Below are positions 1 through 8,844 of a stretch of DNA of 64,000 bases, piece by piece. Below the pieces are notes generated by a model that was not told the DNA's origin, did not search any database, and saw only the letters and a program-made list of their open reading frames with translations. How positions within the stretch are numbered: the stretch's first letter is position 1; each line of letters opens with the position of its first letter. Source of the stretch: Flavobacterium stagni (GTDB taxonomy: Bacteria > Bacteroidota > Bacteroidia > Flavobacteriales > Flavobacteriaceae); the NCBI RefSeq assembly GCF_004122105.1, contig NZ_SBKN01000001.1, positions 744,001 to 808,000 on the forward strand, given 5' to 3'. Position numbers and translations under genes: made by a program.

Positions 1-941
1 TCATGTTGGATGGTATAAAGTCCCATTTTTTCCATGTCCTCGGCCGGAATCACAGAAGCGTAGGCAATCCCCATTTTCCCTTCTTTGTTGATGGTTACGT
101 TAAGAGGCGTAACTACATTATTTCTTTTTACAACCACAGGAACTGTTTTGCCTTTGTTTTCTTTTAAAAGCGGCAAAACTTGGTCTACATAGGTTATTTT
201 TTGACCGTTAAATTCGGTCACAATATCTTTTTCTTTTAAAACCGATTTGTTGGGTGAATTGGCGGGAACTTCCGAAATAATGAACGGAATACGCAAGTTG
301 ACCAATACCCCTTTTTCGGTTTTCATCAATTGGTCAATCAGATTTTCAGGCATTTTCAGCACGGTATCTTTACCTTGACGGTTGATGGTAATCTCTTTGG
401 CCAAAACCAAATGTCCGGCAATTTCATTGTAGCGTTCAATCGGTGCTTTGTCAATACTTACAATTTTATCCCCATTACGAAGTCCGGCTTTCTCAAGCAC
501 GGGGTTGGTAATCCATAACCCTTGTTTGATGTCGGTATTGGCGATATATTCTTGGCCGTAGTAAAACGTCATACCAATGTAAATGATAAAGGCCAAAATG
601 AAGTTCACGATCACACCGCCCAACATGATAATTAAACGTTGCCAAGCCGGTTTGGAGCGAAATTCCCAGGCTTGAGGTTCGCCCTGCATTTGCTCGGTGT
701 CCATGGATTCGTCAATCATTCCGGCGATTTTGACATACCCGCCCAGTGGCAACCATCCAATGCCGTATTCGGTTTCCCCGATTTTCTTTTTCAATAACGA
801 AAATTTGACATCAAAAAACAGATAGAATTTTTCTACCCGTGTTTTAAAAAGTTTGGCAGGGATGAAGTGCCCCAATTCGTGAAGAACGATTAATATCGAT
901 AAGCTCAGTAAGAACTGACATAATTTAATTGCAAATTCCAT
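1..941 (-). CDS. rseP: RseP-family site-2 intramembrane metalloprotease (3' end beyond window)
   Basis: Membrane-embedded zinc protease that cuts transmembrane substrates such as anti-sigma factors (role known for the family). The start is the ATG whose complement lies at 939-941; 313 codons are open to the left edge, so the C-terminus is missing. Visible: an N-terminal membrane helix carrying the zinc motif HELGH at residues 21-25, the GGYVKI segment typical of RseP, a second membrane helix near residue 115, and two PDZ-like domains (a piece reading NPVLEKAGLRNGDKIVSID and a second after residue 225). The second catalytic motif (NxxPxPxLDG) should lie beyond the edge. A TATTTTTG promoter element lies just upstream. 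The family assignment is secure; the substrate in this organism is unknown. Confidence 0.93.
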   Translation of the reverse strand, partial: MEFAIKLCQFLLSLSILIVLHELGHFIPAKLFKTRVEKFYLFFDVKFSLLKKKIGETEYGIGWLPLGGYVKIAGMIDESMDTEQMQGEPQAWEFRSKPAWQRLIIMLGGVIVNFILAFIIYIGMTFYYGQEYIANTDIKQGLWITNPVLEKAGLRNGDKIVSIDKAPIERYNEIAGHLVLAKEITINRQGKDTVLKMPENLIDQLMKTEKGVLVNLRIPFIISEVPANSPNKSVLKEKDIVTEFNGQKITYVDQVLPLLKENKGKTVPVVVKRNNVVTPLNVTINKEGKMGIAYASVIPAEDMEKMGLYTIQH

Positions 942-968
942 GTATCCTTTTCCTAATTCAATGAGGCG

Positions 969-976
969 CAAAAATA
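969..976 (-). promoter_or_regulatory. Candidate -7 element TATTTTTG upstream of rseP
   Basis: Read on the minus strand, TATTTTTG fits the Bacteroidota -7 consensus TAnnTTTG and would start transcription about 25-30 nt before the rseP ATG. No TTG is seen at the usual distance. The element sits inside a short inverted repeat (968-987, GCAAAAATA facing ATTTTTTGC), which could also help end the upstream aminopeptidase transcript. Confidence 0.5.
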
Positions 977-1016
977 GTATTTTTTGCCCCCTTTATTTTT
1001 ATGCGTGTAATGAATT

Positions 1017-2936
1017 CTAGTTTTTTATCAATTTTTTATGAAAGACGCCCTCGTTGGTCGTAATTTTTACTTGATAGGTTCCGTTGGCCAAGGCACTCAT
1101 ATCCCATTCATAGGCCTCGGTTTCCAATACCATTTGTCCCAAGGTATTGTAGATTGTTACGGTTTCTAAGGTAAAATCATTCGGCATTTGCAAATGGGCC
1201 GTTTGATGCGTTGGATTGGGATAAACCGCTAGTGCATTGCTGTTGACAAATGTTTCATTGCCTAAGGTAGCGGAACTGTTTTTAGAAATAATATGTTTTT
1301 TAGGGTCAAATTGCACACCAGTTACTGTAAAAGGAACATTCACCAAAAACTCTTCTCCGTCATAAGTATTGTCCAAAACGACATCCAAAGTTTGTCCGCC
1401 ACTTCCGGTCAAACGAACAGGAACAGGCATTTCAAAATAGGTTACACTTGCATTGGATTGGGTTTGATTAATGGTGATTTTGGCTTGACCACCGCCCCAG
1501 TTTTGAGCGGTAATGCTGTAAATAGGATAGCCTTGGTTGTACACCCAGTCGTTAAAAAATTCAGTTAGACTGTTACCATATACCGTTTCCAAATGCACTT
1601 GTAGGTGCGGGGTTTGTGCATATTTATAGGCTAATACTGGGTCTGCCAAGTAATTTTTTAAACCTTGTAAAAAGACGGCATCGCCCAATTTGAACCGCAA
1701 CATGTGTAAGACCATGGCGCCTTTGTTGTATGACAATCGACTACTAAAAATACGATTGGCATTTAAGGCTTCAGTATCGGTTAAGTACACCGCTCCACCC
1801 GTTTGTGAAGTAATGTTGTTGATCATATTGGTTTTGTCTGCGATGAACGCCGACTCGCCGTCAAAATTCTCAATAACCATCGAGGCCAAATAGGTGGCAA
1901 AACCTTCATTTAACCAAATGTCTTTCCAAGTTCCACAGGTCACTTTATCGCCAAACCAATGGTGCGCGAGTTCGTGGGCAATCAATTGACGACTGAAATT
2001 ATTCATGAAAGAAACGGTAGTGTGTTCCATACCACCGCCCCAACCAAACTGGGCATGTCCGTACTTTTCTGTGTGAAAAGGATAGGTTTCAAAGGTGTTT
2101 TCAAAAAAGTCCATAATGCCAATCGTTTCATCCATTTGCGCTTGGGTGGTGGCATTGAAATTTTCAGGATAAACATAATTTACGATCGGGAAAGTATTGG
2201 GTGGCGTTCCTGCCGTTTGGGTGTACACGGTATAATTGGTCACCGCAAAGCAAATTAAATAAGCCGGAATCGGATATCCATGGTGAAAATGAGTGGTTTT
2301 TAAAGAACCGTTTACCGTTTGGGATTGTTCCAAACCATTCGCTACAGCTACATATTGTGAAGGCGCTGTGATAAAAATGTCAACCGATTCAATTTTATCA
2401 TTCAAATCTTGTTTACACGGCCACCAATCGCGTGCCCCAAAGGGCTCAGATAAAGTCCACATTACGGGTGTACCCGCATGAGTAGCTGCTTCAAAAGAAT
2501 CAAATCCGCTGGGCGGCGGAGTGCCGTTGTAGGTGATTTCTACTGTTGCTGAACTTCCTGCGGCTACAGTTGAAGGCAATGTAATGACCAATTCTTCGGA
2601 GGCATTTTGCACAAAGGCCAAGTTGGTCGTATTCTGTTTTACTGCCGTTACGGTCAACTCGTTCATCAAGTCAAACGTCACGGTATTCATATTTTGTAAG
2701 GCAGTAAACGTGGTGGTGACTTTCCCGCTCACAGTAGGTGAGGAGGGGTTTACCGTCAATTCAATTTTATGGTAGGTTACATCGTAGTTAGCCGTGTTGG
2801 GATTAATAGCCACGCTCATTGTTGCCGAAGCCGCTTTACGCTCAGCATTCACCATTTCGTTAAATTCTTCAGAATTGGTTTGCGCTAGTCCAAAGACACT
2901 ACTAAACAATAAGGGTAAGAAGTAGATTTTTCTCAT
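1017..2936 (-). CDS. Secreted M1-family zinc aminopeptidase with T9SS C-terminal sorting domain
   Basis: Probable exported aminopeptidase that trims N-terminal residues from peptides for nutrition. I start at the ATG at 2936, where a signal peptide begins (MRKIYFLPLLFSSVFGLAQ); an in-frame ATG 20 codons upstream would place extra sequence before it. 639 residues. The catalytic domain has HELAHHW at 321-327 with the third zinc ligand in NEGFATY (Glu344), the usual HExxH-x18-E spacing. The substrate-binding GxMEN motif reads GGMEH, a variant at its last position. The last 80 residues have the type A sorting pattern: YPNPT, then GxYxVxI, ending in KKLIKN. So the protein should pass the outer membrane by type IX secretion. 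It is separated from its neighbours by about 75 and 190 bp and is probably transcribed alone. Confidence 0.92.
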   Translation of the reverse strand: MRKIYFLPLLFSSVFGLAQTNSEEFNEMVNAERKAASATMSVAINPNTANYDVTYHKIELTVNPSSPTVSGKVTTTFTALQNMNTVTFDLMNELTVTAVKQNTTNLAFVQNASEELVITLPSTVAAGSSATVEITYNGTPPPSGFDSFEAATHAGTPVMWTLSEPFGARDWWPCKQDLNDKIESVDIFITAPSQYVAVANGLEQSQTVNGSLKTTHFHHGYPIPAYLICFAVTNYTVYTQTAGTPPNTFPIVNYVYPENFNATTQAQMDETIGIMDFFENTFETYPFHTEKYGHAQFGWGGGMEHTTVSFMNNFSRQLIAHELAHHWFGDKVTCGTWKDIWLNEGFATYLASMVIENFDGESAFIADKTNMINNITSQTGGAVYLTDTEALNANRIFSSRLSYNKGAMVLHMLRFKLGDAVFLQGLKNYLADPVLAYKYAQTPHLQVHLETVYGNSLTEFFNDWVYNQGYPIYSITAQNWGGGQAKITINQTQSNASVTYFEMPVPVRLTGSGGQTLDVVLDNTYDGEEFLVNVPFTVTGVQFDPKKHIISKNSSATLGNETFVNSNALAVYPNPTHQTAHLQMPNDFTLETVTIYNTLGQMVLETEAYEWDMSALANGTYQVKITTNEGVFHKKLIKN

Positions 2937-3089
2937 GGGTTTATTTAGAAATTTTTGCGAATGTATGAAAAATAACAGCATACTATTGATAATCAATTGC
3001 TAAAATGCGGTATAAAATTGACAAATTTCAATTCTACAGCAATCAAAAAATGGCCTGTTTTACATAAACAATTATCGGAAGCAATTCCC

Positions 3090-3097
3090 TAACTTTG
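3090..3097 (+). promoter_or_regulatory. Candidate -7 element TAACTTTG upstream of serS
   Basis: Perfect match to TAnnTTTG, 28 bp before the serS ATG, predicting a leader of about 24 nt. A clear -33 TTG is not seen at the expected distance. Confidence 0.55.
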
Positions 3098-3125
3098 CCC
3101 ACTGAAATTTAACACCCATAATCAC

Positions 3126-4397
3126 ATGTTACAGATTGCTGTTATTCGAGAAAATCCTGAGAAGGTAATTGCGGCGCTGAATCGCAAGCACATGGATGCC
3201 AAAGGTATCGTAGAGGAGATTTTACAATTGGATGAAAAACGCCGCAGTTCGCAAGCGTCGTTAGATAACGTATTGGCCGAATCCAACAAGCTGTCCAAAG
3301 ACATCGGGATGTTGATGAAAAATGGTGAAAAAGCCAAAGCGGAAATTCTAAAACAAAAAACGACGAATCTTCGTGAAGAAAGTAAAGTTTTATCCGAGCA
3401 ATTGGATGCATATGCTACTCAATTAACGGAGAAATTATATTTACTTCCCAACCTTCCTGCAGATATTGTTCCCGAAGGAAAAACACCTGAAGAAAATTTG
3501 AATGTGTTCCAAGAAGGTGACATTCCTGTGTTGCATGAAGGCGCATTACCGCACTGGGAATTGGTGAAAAAATACGATATCATCGATTTTGAATTGGGCG
3601 TAAAAATTACCGGTGCAGGTTTCCCTGTTTACAAAGGAAAAGGCGCGCGTTTGCAACGGGCTTTGATTTCGTATTTCTTAGATAAAAATACCGAAGCGGG
3701 TTACCAAGAATACCAAGTACCGCATTTAGTGAATGAAGCTTCAGGTTACGGAACGGGTCAGTTACCCGATAAAGAAGGTCAGATGTACCATGTAGGTTTG
3801 GATGATTTGTATTTGATTCCGACCGCTGAAGTTCCTGTAACCAACTTATTCCGTGATGAGTTGTTGAGTGAATCCGATTTGCCGATTTTGTGTACAGGAT
3901 ATACGCCTTGTTTCCGTCGTGAAGCGGGTTCGTATGGCGCTCATGTTCGCGGGTTGAATCGTTTGCACCAATTTGATAAAGTGGAAATCGTGCGCATCGA
4001 ACATCCAGATAATTCCTATGCGGCTTTAGACGGAATGGTAGACCACGTGAAAAATATCATGCGCGAATTGAAGTTGCCGTACCGAATTTTACGTTTGTGT
4101 GGCGGGGATATGAGTTTTGCTTCGGCCTTAACCTATGACTTCGAAGTGTTCTCTACAGCGCAAGACCGTTGGTTGGAAATTTCTTCGGTGTCAAATTTTG
4201 AAACTTTCCAAGCGAATCGTTTGAAATTACGCTTCAAAGGGAAAGACGGCAAAACGCAATTGGCACATACATTGAACGGTAGTTCATTGGCGCTTCCACG
4301 CGTGATGGCCGGAATCATCGAAAACTACCAAACTCCCGAAGGTATTGTAATCCCCGAAGTATTGCGTCCGTATACCGGATTTGATATCATCAACTAA
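3126..4397 (+). CDS. serS: Seryl-tRNA synthetase
   Basis: Cytoplasmic class II aminoacyl-tRNA synthetase that charges tRNA-Ser (and tRNA-Sec where present). 423 residues, the usual length. The N-terminal ~110 residues form the two-helix coiled-coil tRNA-binding arm, rich in Lys and Glu. The catalytic core follows: the TAEVPVTNLF segment, motif 2 with FRREAGSYG, and motif 3 with NGSSLALPRVMAGIIENYQ near the C-terminus. ATG start about 24 nt after the predicted transcription start. A strong hairpin with a T-run follows 24 bp after the stop, so serS may be its own transcript. Confidence 0.97.
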   Translation: MLQIAVIRENPEKVIAALNRKHMDAKGIVEEILQLDEKRRSSQASLDNVLAESNKLSKDIGMLMKNGEKAKAEILKQKTTNLREESKVLSEQLDAYATQLTEKLYLLPNLPADIVPEGKTPEENLNVFQEGDIPVLHEGALPHWELVKKYDIIDFELGVKITGAGFPVYKGKGARLQRALISYFLDKNTEAGYQEYQVPHLVNEASGYGTGQLPDKEGQMYHVGLDDLYLIPTAEVPVTNLFRDELLSESDLPILCTGYTPCFRREAGSYGAHVRGLNRLHQFDKVEIVRIEHPDNSYAALDGMVDHVKNIMRELKLPYRILRLCGGDMSFASALTYDFEVFSTAQDRWLEISSVSNFETFQANRLKLRFKGKDGKTQLAHTLNGSSLALPRVMAGIIENYQTPEGIVIPEVLRPYTGFDIIN

Positions 4398-4420
4398 TAT
4401 TCGTTAAGAAACCTTAAAAC

Positions 4421-4468
4421 ATGTACTAGACTGACACTTTTTGTGTTATTTTAGTACATTGTTTTTTT
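4421..4468 (+). terminator. Strong hairpin plus T-run between serS and the TPR gene
   Basis: The outer arms ATGTACTA (4421-4428) and TAGTACAT (4452-4459) are perfect complements. The inner bases continue pairing up to a TTTTT loop, giving about 17 pairs with one mismatch and some G-T pairs. Seven T follow at 4462-4468. This looks like a rho-independent terminator for serS, but the next ATG lies only 5 nt after the T-run, so it may also act as an attenuator or translation-control hairpin for the TPR gene. Confidence 0.7.
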
Positions 4469-4473
4469 ATCCT

Positions 4474-6249
4474 ATGAAACGATTTCTACTTTTCATTGTT
4501 TTCGGTCTGTCCCTGACTGCCTTCGCTCAAAACGAGCAGTTGGCTCAGAATTATTTTGACCGGGGCGAATTTGAAAAAGCGCTCGTGAGTTATGAGGAAT
4601 TATTAAAATCACAGCCACACAATTTCAATTATTTTCAACGCACGGTGGAATGTTATCAGCAATTGCAGCAGTTTGATAAAGCCGAGAAATTGATTTTGGA
4701 ACGCTTGGAAATGTATAAACAAGGGAGTTTTTTGGTAGAATTGGGGTATAATTTTCAATTGCAAAAAAACACTGAGAAAGCCAAAAAGTACTACGAGCAA
4801 GCCTTGGATAAGATTCGCAAAAACCACAATGAGGTGTTCCAAATTGCTTATGCATTCGATAAAAAAAGTTTGACCGATTACGCGATTCAATCCTATGAAT
4901 TGGCGTTGACACTCGAACCCAAATACAACTTCAATTACCAGTTGGCATTGCTGTATGGACAAAAAGGCGACTTGGATACCATGATCGAGAAATTCTTGAC
5001 GGAATCTTACAGTAATCCACAGAGTTTGGTGATGGTGCAAAACCAGTTGTCGCGTTTTATGAATGAAGAGGCTAATGTGACCTTCAACGATGCCTTACGC
5101 AAAGCTTTACTCGGTCGCATTCAGAAAACACAAGATTTGTTTTGGAATGATTATTTGAGTTGGTTTTATGTCCAACAAAAAGAATACAGCAAAGCTTTTA
5201 TTCAACAAAAAGCCATTTACAAACGCAGTCCGGAATCGTTTTCCAATATTGTGAATTTGGCGCAATTGGCGATGACGGAAGGCGATCAAGAAGCTGCCCA
5301 AGAGATTTTGCAATTTATTTTGGATAATACCAAAGATTTGGATTTGCAAATCAAAGCGCACACCTATTTGATTGAATTGCGTATCAAAAAGGCACAACCT
5401 GCCGACTATCCGGCGATTGCTCAAGAATTGGATTTGCGCATCAAGCAATTTGGGGTAAGTCCGTATTCTCTTTCGCTTTTACAATTGAAAGCTAAATTTG
5501 CCGCTTTTCAGCAAAAAGATACAGAAACTGCCAAGTTCATTTTGAAAAATGCTTTAGAAATGCCTTTGAAACGCGAAGAAATCGCTGAGGTAAAAATGGA
5601 TTTAGCAGATATTTTATTGTTGGAAGAAAAGTTCAATCAAGCCCTAATTTATTACGCGCAAGTCGAAAATGAAGGCGGTAATAGTCCGACAGGACAAGAA
5701 GCGAGTTTGCGCGTGGCCAAAACCAGTTATTACAAAGCGGATTTCAAATGGGCCGAGCACCAATTGAATGTGTTGAAGTCGGCGTCTACCCAGCTAATCG
5801 CCAATGATGCCATGGATTTGTATTTGCTGATCAGTGACAATACGGTGGCGGATTCGACCCAAACGGCTTTGAAGAAATTTGCCCGTGCCGATTATTTGCT
5901 GTACCAAAATAAAAAAGCAGAAGCATTGCAGGCGTTTCAAACTATTTTGAAAGAACACAAAGGGCAGGAAATCGAACCCATTACGCTTCTTCGCATTGGA
6001 AAATTAGAAGAAGAACAAAATAATATTCCGCAAGCCATTGCGAGCTACCGTCAAATTATTGACCAACATAAAGAATGCATTTATGTAGATGAAGCGACGT
6101 ATTTTGCTGCAGAATTATACAATAAAACAGGGGATGCTGAAAAAGCCAAACCGCTTTATGAAGACCTTATTTTGAACCATGAAGACAGCATTTACTATGT
6201 GGATGCCCAGAAAAAATTCAGACGTCTTCGCGGAGACAAAGAACTCTAA
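4474..6249 (+). CDS. Periplasmic tetratricopeptide-repeat protein
   Basis: 591 residues. The start is the ATG at 4474, chosen because it begins a clean signal peptide (MKRFLLFIVFGLSLTAFAQ); a longer reading frame from 4441 would put hairpin sequence into the protein. After the signal peptide almost the whole chain is helical TPR-type repeat, for example YFDRGEFEKALVSYEELL near the N-terminus and repeats with Ala, Gly and Tyr at TPR positions near residues 490-570. No enzymatic motif is visible. TPR arrays usually hold protein partners; here the partner is unknown. It is followed 86 bp later by the DUF4286 gene. Confidence 0.85.
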   Translation: MKRFLLFIVFGLSLTAFAQNEQLAQNYFDRGEFEKALVSYEELLKSQPHNFNYFQRTVECYQQLQQFDKAEKLILERLEMYKQGSFLVELGYNFQLQKNTEKAKKYYEQALDKIRKNHNEVFQIAYAFDKKSLTDYAIQSYELALTLEPKYNFNYQLALLYGQKGDLDTMIEKFLTESYSNPQSLVMVQNQLSRFMNEEANVTFNDALRKALLGRIQKTQDLFWNDYLSWFYVQQKEYSKAFIQQKAIYKRSPESFSNIVNLAQLAMTEGDQEAAQEILQFILDNTKDLDLQIKAHTYLIELRIKKAQPADYPAIAQELDLRIKQFGVSPYSLSLLQLKAKFAAFQQKDTETAKFILKNALEMPLKREEIAEVKMDLADILLLEEKFNQALIYYAQVENEGGNSPTGQEASLRVAKTSYYKADFKWAEHQLNVLKSASTQLIANDAMDLYLLISDNTVADSTQTALKKFARADYLLYQNKKAEALQAFQTILKEHKGQEIEPITLLRIGKLEEEQNNIPQAIASYRQIIDQHKECIYVDEATYFAAELYNKTGDAEKAKPLYEDLILNHEDSIYYVDAQKKFRRLRGDKEL

Positions 6250-6263
6250 GGAATTATTATACA

Positions 6264-6279
6264 TTTTGAATTATAAATT
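6264..6279. repeat. AT-rich 16-bp repeat, copy 1
   Basis: The 16 bases TTTTGAATTATAAATT occur here, between the TPR and DUF4286 genes, and again exactly at 48708-48723 between atpD and atpC. Low-complexity AT DNA makes chance matches easier, so the meaning is uncertain. Confidence 0.35.
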
Positions 6280-6335
6280 GGAAATGTAAATCGGGACGAA
6301 AATGCCCTTTGCATTAAAGAATTTAAAAAACATAC

Positions 6336-6659
6336 ATGATACTATACAATGTAACCATTAACATTCACGAAAGCGTTCACGACCAATGGATGCGCTGGAT
6401 GCAAACCAAACACATCAACGACGTATTGGCTACAGGGAAATTTTCTTCGGCGCGTATGGTCAAAGTTTTGGTAGAAGAAGAAATGGGCGGCGTCACTTAC
6501 GCCATTCAATACACTACCGATAGCATTGAAACGTTGCAACGGTATTACGACGAAGATGCCGCGCGTTTGCGTGATGAAGGACAAAAATTGTTTGGTGACA
6601 AAATGTTGGCCTTTCGCACGGAATTGCAACTGATTTCGGAGCATTTTCAAAATAACTAA
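6336..6659 (+). CDS. DUF4286 family protein
   Basis: Small cytoplasmic protein of 107 residues with no signal peptide or membrane segment. It opens with MILYNVTINIHESV and has HDQWMRWMQTKHI, the conserved N-terminal region of the DUF4286 family, a Bacteroidota-specific family without an established function; the ferredoxin-like alternation of strands and helices resembles dimeric alpha-beta barrel proteins. It lies 9 bp before rsmA, an arrangement I recall from other flavobacteria, so the two are probably co-transcribed. No function is assigned. Confidence 0.8.
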   Translation: MILYNVTINIHESVHDQWMRWMQTKHINDVLATGKFSSARMVKVLVEEEMGGVTYAIQYTTDSIETLQRYYDEDAARLRDEGQKLFGDKMLAFRTELQLISEHFQNN

Positions 6660-6668
6660 AACATACCC

Positions 6669-7448
6669 ATGAATCAAGTTAGAGCCAAAAAACATTTAGG
6701 TCAGCACTTCCTGACCGACGAGACCATTGCCCGTCGCATTGGCGATACCTTGTCCTTGGAGGGTTACGATACCGTACTTGAAATTGGACCCGGAATGGGT
6801 GTTTTGACCAAGTATTTGTTGGAAAAAAACACCGACACGCACGTCATTGAAATCGATACCGAATCGGTTGACTATTTGTCCCAACATTACCCGAAATTAC
6901 ACGGAAAAATTCTGTCTAAAGATTTCTTGAAACACGATTTTTACAAAGAATTTGACGGAAAACCTTTTGCCATTACCGGCAATTTCCCCTACAATATTTC
7001 GACGCAAATTGTATTTAAAATGTTGGAAATGCGCGACCGTGTTCCCGAGTTTTCAGGAATGTTTCAAAAAGAAGTAGCCGAACGCATTTGTGAAAAAAAA
7101 GGGACGAAGGCCTATGGTATTTTGTCCGTTTTAGTGCAAGCCTTTTACGACGCCGAATACTTGTTTACGGTTTCCGAAGACGTCTTCAATCCACCTCCAA
7201 AAGTGAAGTCGGGTGTGCTTCGTTTGATCCGAAAATCCAATTACCATTTGGACTGCAATGAAAAAATGTTGTTCAATGTGGTAAAAACCGCCTTTAATCA
7301 ACGCAGAAAAACGCTTAGAAACAGTTTAAAATCCTTAAATTTGCCCGATTCTTTGCGGGAAGATTCTATATTTGACCTTCGTCCGGAACAATTGTCCACC
7401 GAAGATTTTATCGAATTGACCCGAAAAATTGAGGCCTATGCAGTTTAA
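6669..7448 (+). CDS. rsmA: 16S rRNA (adenine1518-N6/adenine1519-N6)-dimethyltransferase
   Basis: RsmA (KsgA) dimethylates two adjacent adenines in the 3' terminal hairpin of 16S rRNA, a late quality-control step in 30S assembly; its loss is a known route to kasugamycin resistance. 259 residues. Visible: the opening KKHLGQHFL, the S-adenosylmethionine motif [13 protein letters not shown], and the catalytic motif IV NFPYNIS (NLPYNI in most homologues). The stop overlaps the mgtE start by 11 bp, indicating translational coupling. Confidence 0.96.
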   Translation: MNQVRAKKHLGQHFLTDETIARRIGDTLSLEGYDTVLEIGPGMGVLTKYLLEKNTDTHVIEIDTESVDYLSQHYPKLHGKILSKDFLKHDFYKEFDGKPFAITGNFPYNISTQIVFKMLEMRDRVPEFSGMFQKEVAERICEKKGTKAYGILSVLVQAFYDAEYLFTVSEDVFNPPPKVKSGVLRLIRKSNYHLDCNEKMLFNVVKTAFNQRRKTLRNSLKSLNLPDSLREDSIFDLRPEQLSTEDFIELTRKIEAYAV

Positions 7449-8790
7449 AATCAGTAAAGAATTACTGGATCAAATCGATAATTTGATTCTGCACAATAAG
7501 GAGCGTGAACTGCACGACCTCCTTAGCGAACTGCATTATGCCGATATCGCCGAGATCATGGAAGAACTCGATGATAATCAGGCTTCTTACATCTTTAGCA
7601 TCCTCGATTCTGAAAAAACAGCCGATGTCCTCATGGAAATCGACGAGGAACTCCGTGTAAAAATTCTTAAACGGATGTCGGCCAAAGAGATTGCCGAAGA
7701 AATCGACGAACTCGATACCGACGACGCTGCCGATATTATTGCCGAACTCCCTCAGAGCAAAAAAGAAGAAGTAATCTCCGAGCTCGAAGACGTTGAACAC
7801 GCCAAAGACATTGTGGATTTGTTGCGCTACGACGAAGATACTGCCGGGGGTTTGATGGGAAAAGAGTTGGTGAAAGTCAATGAAAATTGGAATGTGCTAA
7901 CCTGCGTCAAGGAAATGCGCTTGCAGGCCGAAAATGTTACTCGTGTCCATTCCATTTATGTGGTCGACGATGATAACCGATTAAAAGGACGTTTGTCGTT
8001 AAAAGATTTATTGACCACTTCGACCAAAACGCCCATTAGCGACGTCTATATCAAAAAAGTGGATTACGTTCGGGTGAATACGTCCAATACCGAAGTGGCG
8101 CGCATCATGCAGAAATACGACTTGGAAGCGATTCCCGTGGTGGATGAAATGGGCCGACTCGTAGGGCGCATTACCATTGATGATATCGTGGACGTGATTA
8201 AGGAAGAAGCCGACAAAGATTACCAGTTGGCGGCCGGTATCTCGCAAGACGTTGAGGCGGATGACAGCATTCTCGAACTCACCCGTGCGCGTTTACCTTG
8301 GTTAGTACTTGCCTTGTTTGGCGGATTTATCTCCGTACATACACTTGGGTTGTTCGAACCCGCCATGAAAGAACACGGACAGTTGTTCTTTTTTACTCCA
8401 TTAATTGCCGCGATGGCCGGAAATGTGGGCGTACAATCTTCTGCGATTATCGTGCAAGGTTTGGCGAATAACTCCATCAGCGGTTCGTTGTGGAACCGAC
8501 TACTTAAAGAAATTTCTCTTTCGTTGTTAAACGGAATCATCTTAGCTACTATCTTGTTTTTGGGAAGTCATTTTCTCCTAGGCTATGCCACGCAAATTGG
8601 CGAAATCATTGCCGTAGCCTTGATTTCAGTGATTGTCATCGCTTCGTTGATTGGAACGTTTATACCGTTATTGTTGGATAAAATGGGTATCGACCCAGCA
8701 TTGGCCACGGGACCTTTTATCACCACCAGTAACGACATTTGCGGGATTTTGATTTACTTCTCCATCGCTCGTTTGATTTTAGGATTCTAG
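7438..8790 (+). CDS. mgtE: MgtE-family magnesium transporter
   Basis: Inner-membrane Mg2+ channel/transporter. 450 residues from the ATG at 7438; a TTG nine bases upstream is less likely. Domain order: an acidic N-terminal superhelical domain (to ~130) with [11 protein letters not shown] repeats, a pair of CBS domains (~135-255) ending in the acidic plug helix, then five predicted membrane helices. The MgtE membrane signature [16 protein letters not shown] is present in the second half. In the family, cytosolic Mg2+ binds the acidic N and CBS domains and closes the pore. It overlaps rsmA by 11 bp. No Mg2+ riboswitch is visible upstream, as expected for an internal operon gene. Confidence 0.95.
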   Translation: MQFKISKELLDQIDNLILHNKERELHDLLSELHYADIAEIMEELDDNQASYIFSILDSEKTADVLMEIDEELRVKILKRMSAKEIAEEIDELDTDDAADIIAELPQSKKEEVISELEDVEHAKDIVDLLRYDEDTAGGLMGKELVKVNENWNVLTCVKEMRLQAENVTRVHSIYVVDDDNRLKGRLSLKDLLTTSTKTPISDVYIKKVDYVRVNTSNTEVARIMQKYDLEAIPVVDEMGRLVGRITIDDIVDVIKEEADKDYQLAAGISQDVEADDSILELTRARLPWLVLALFGGFISVHTLGLFEPAMKEHGQLFFFTPLIAAMAGNVGVQSSAIIVQGLANNSISGSLWNRLLKEISLSLLNGIILATILFLGSHFLLGYATQIGEIIAVALISVIVIASLIGTFIPLLLDKMGIDPALATGPFITTSNDICGILIYFSIARLILGF

Positions 8791-8814
8791 GTCCGATTTC
8801 CAATTCCCCTTTCT

Positions 8815-8822
8815 TATCTTTG
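8815..8822 (+). promoter_or_regulatory. Candidate -7 element TATCTTTG before the dehydrogenase-VOC gene
   Basis: Perfect TAnnTTTG match. It predicts transcription starting near 8827, downstream of the first in-frame TTG (8824). This supports TTG 8845 as the start codon, with a leader of about 18 nt. Confidence 0.55.
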
Positions 8823-8844
8823 TTTGGAATCAAAAGCACACGTT

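Noticed and set aside
3142-3411. Open frame on the minus strand inside serS
   Set aside because: It is antisense to a well-conserved enzyme, has no recognisable domain, and mirrors the codon pattern of serS.
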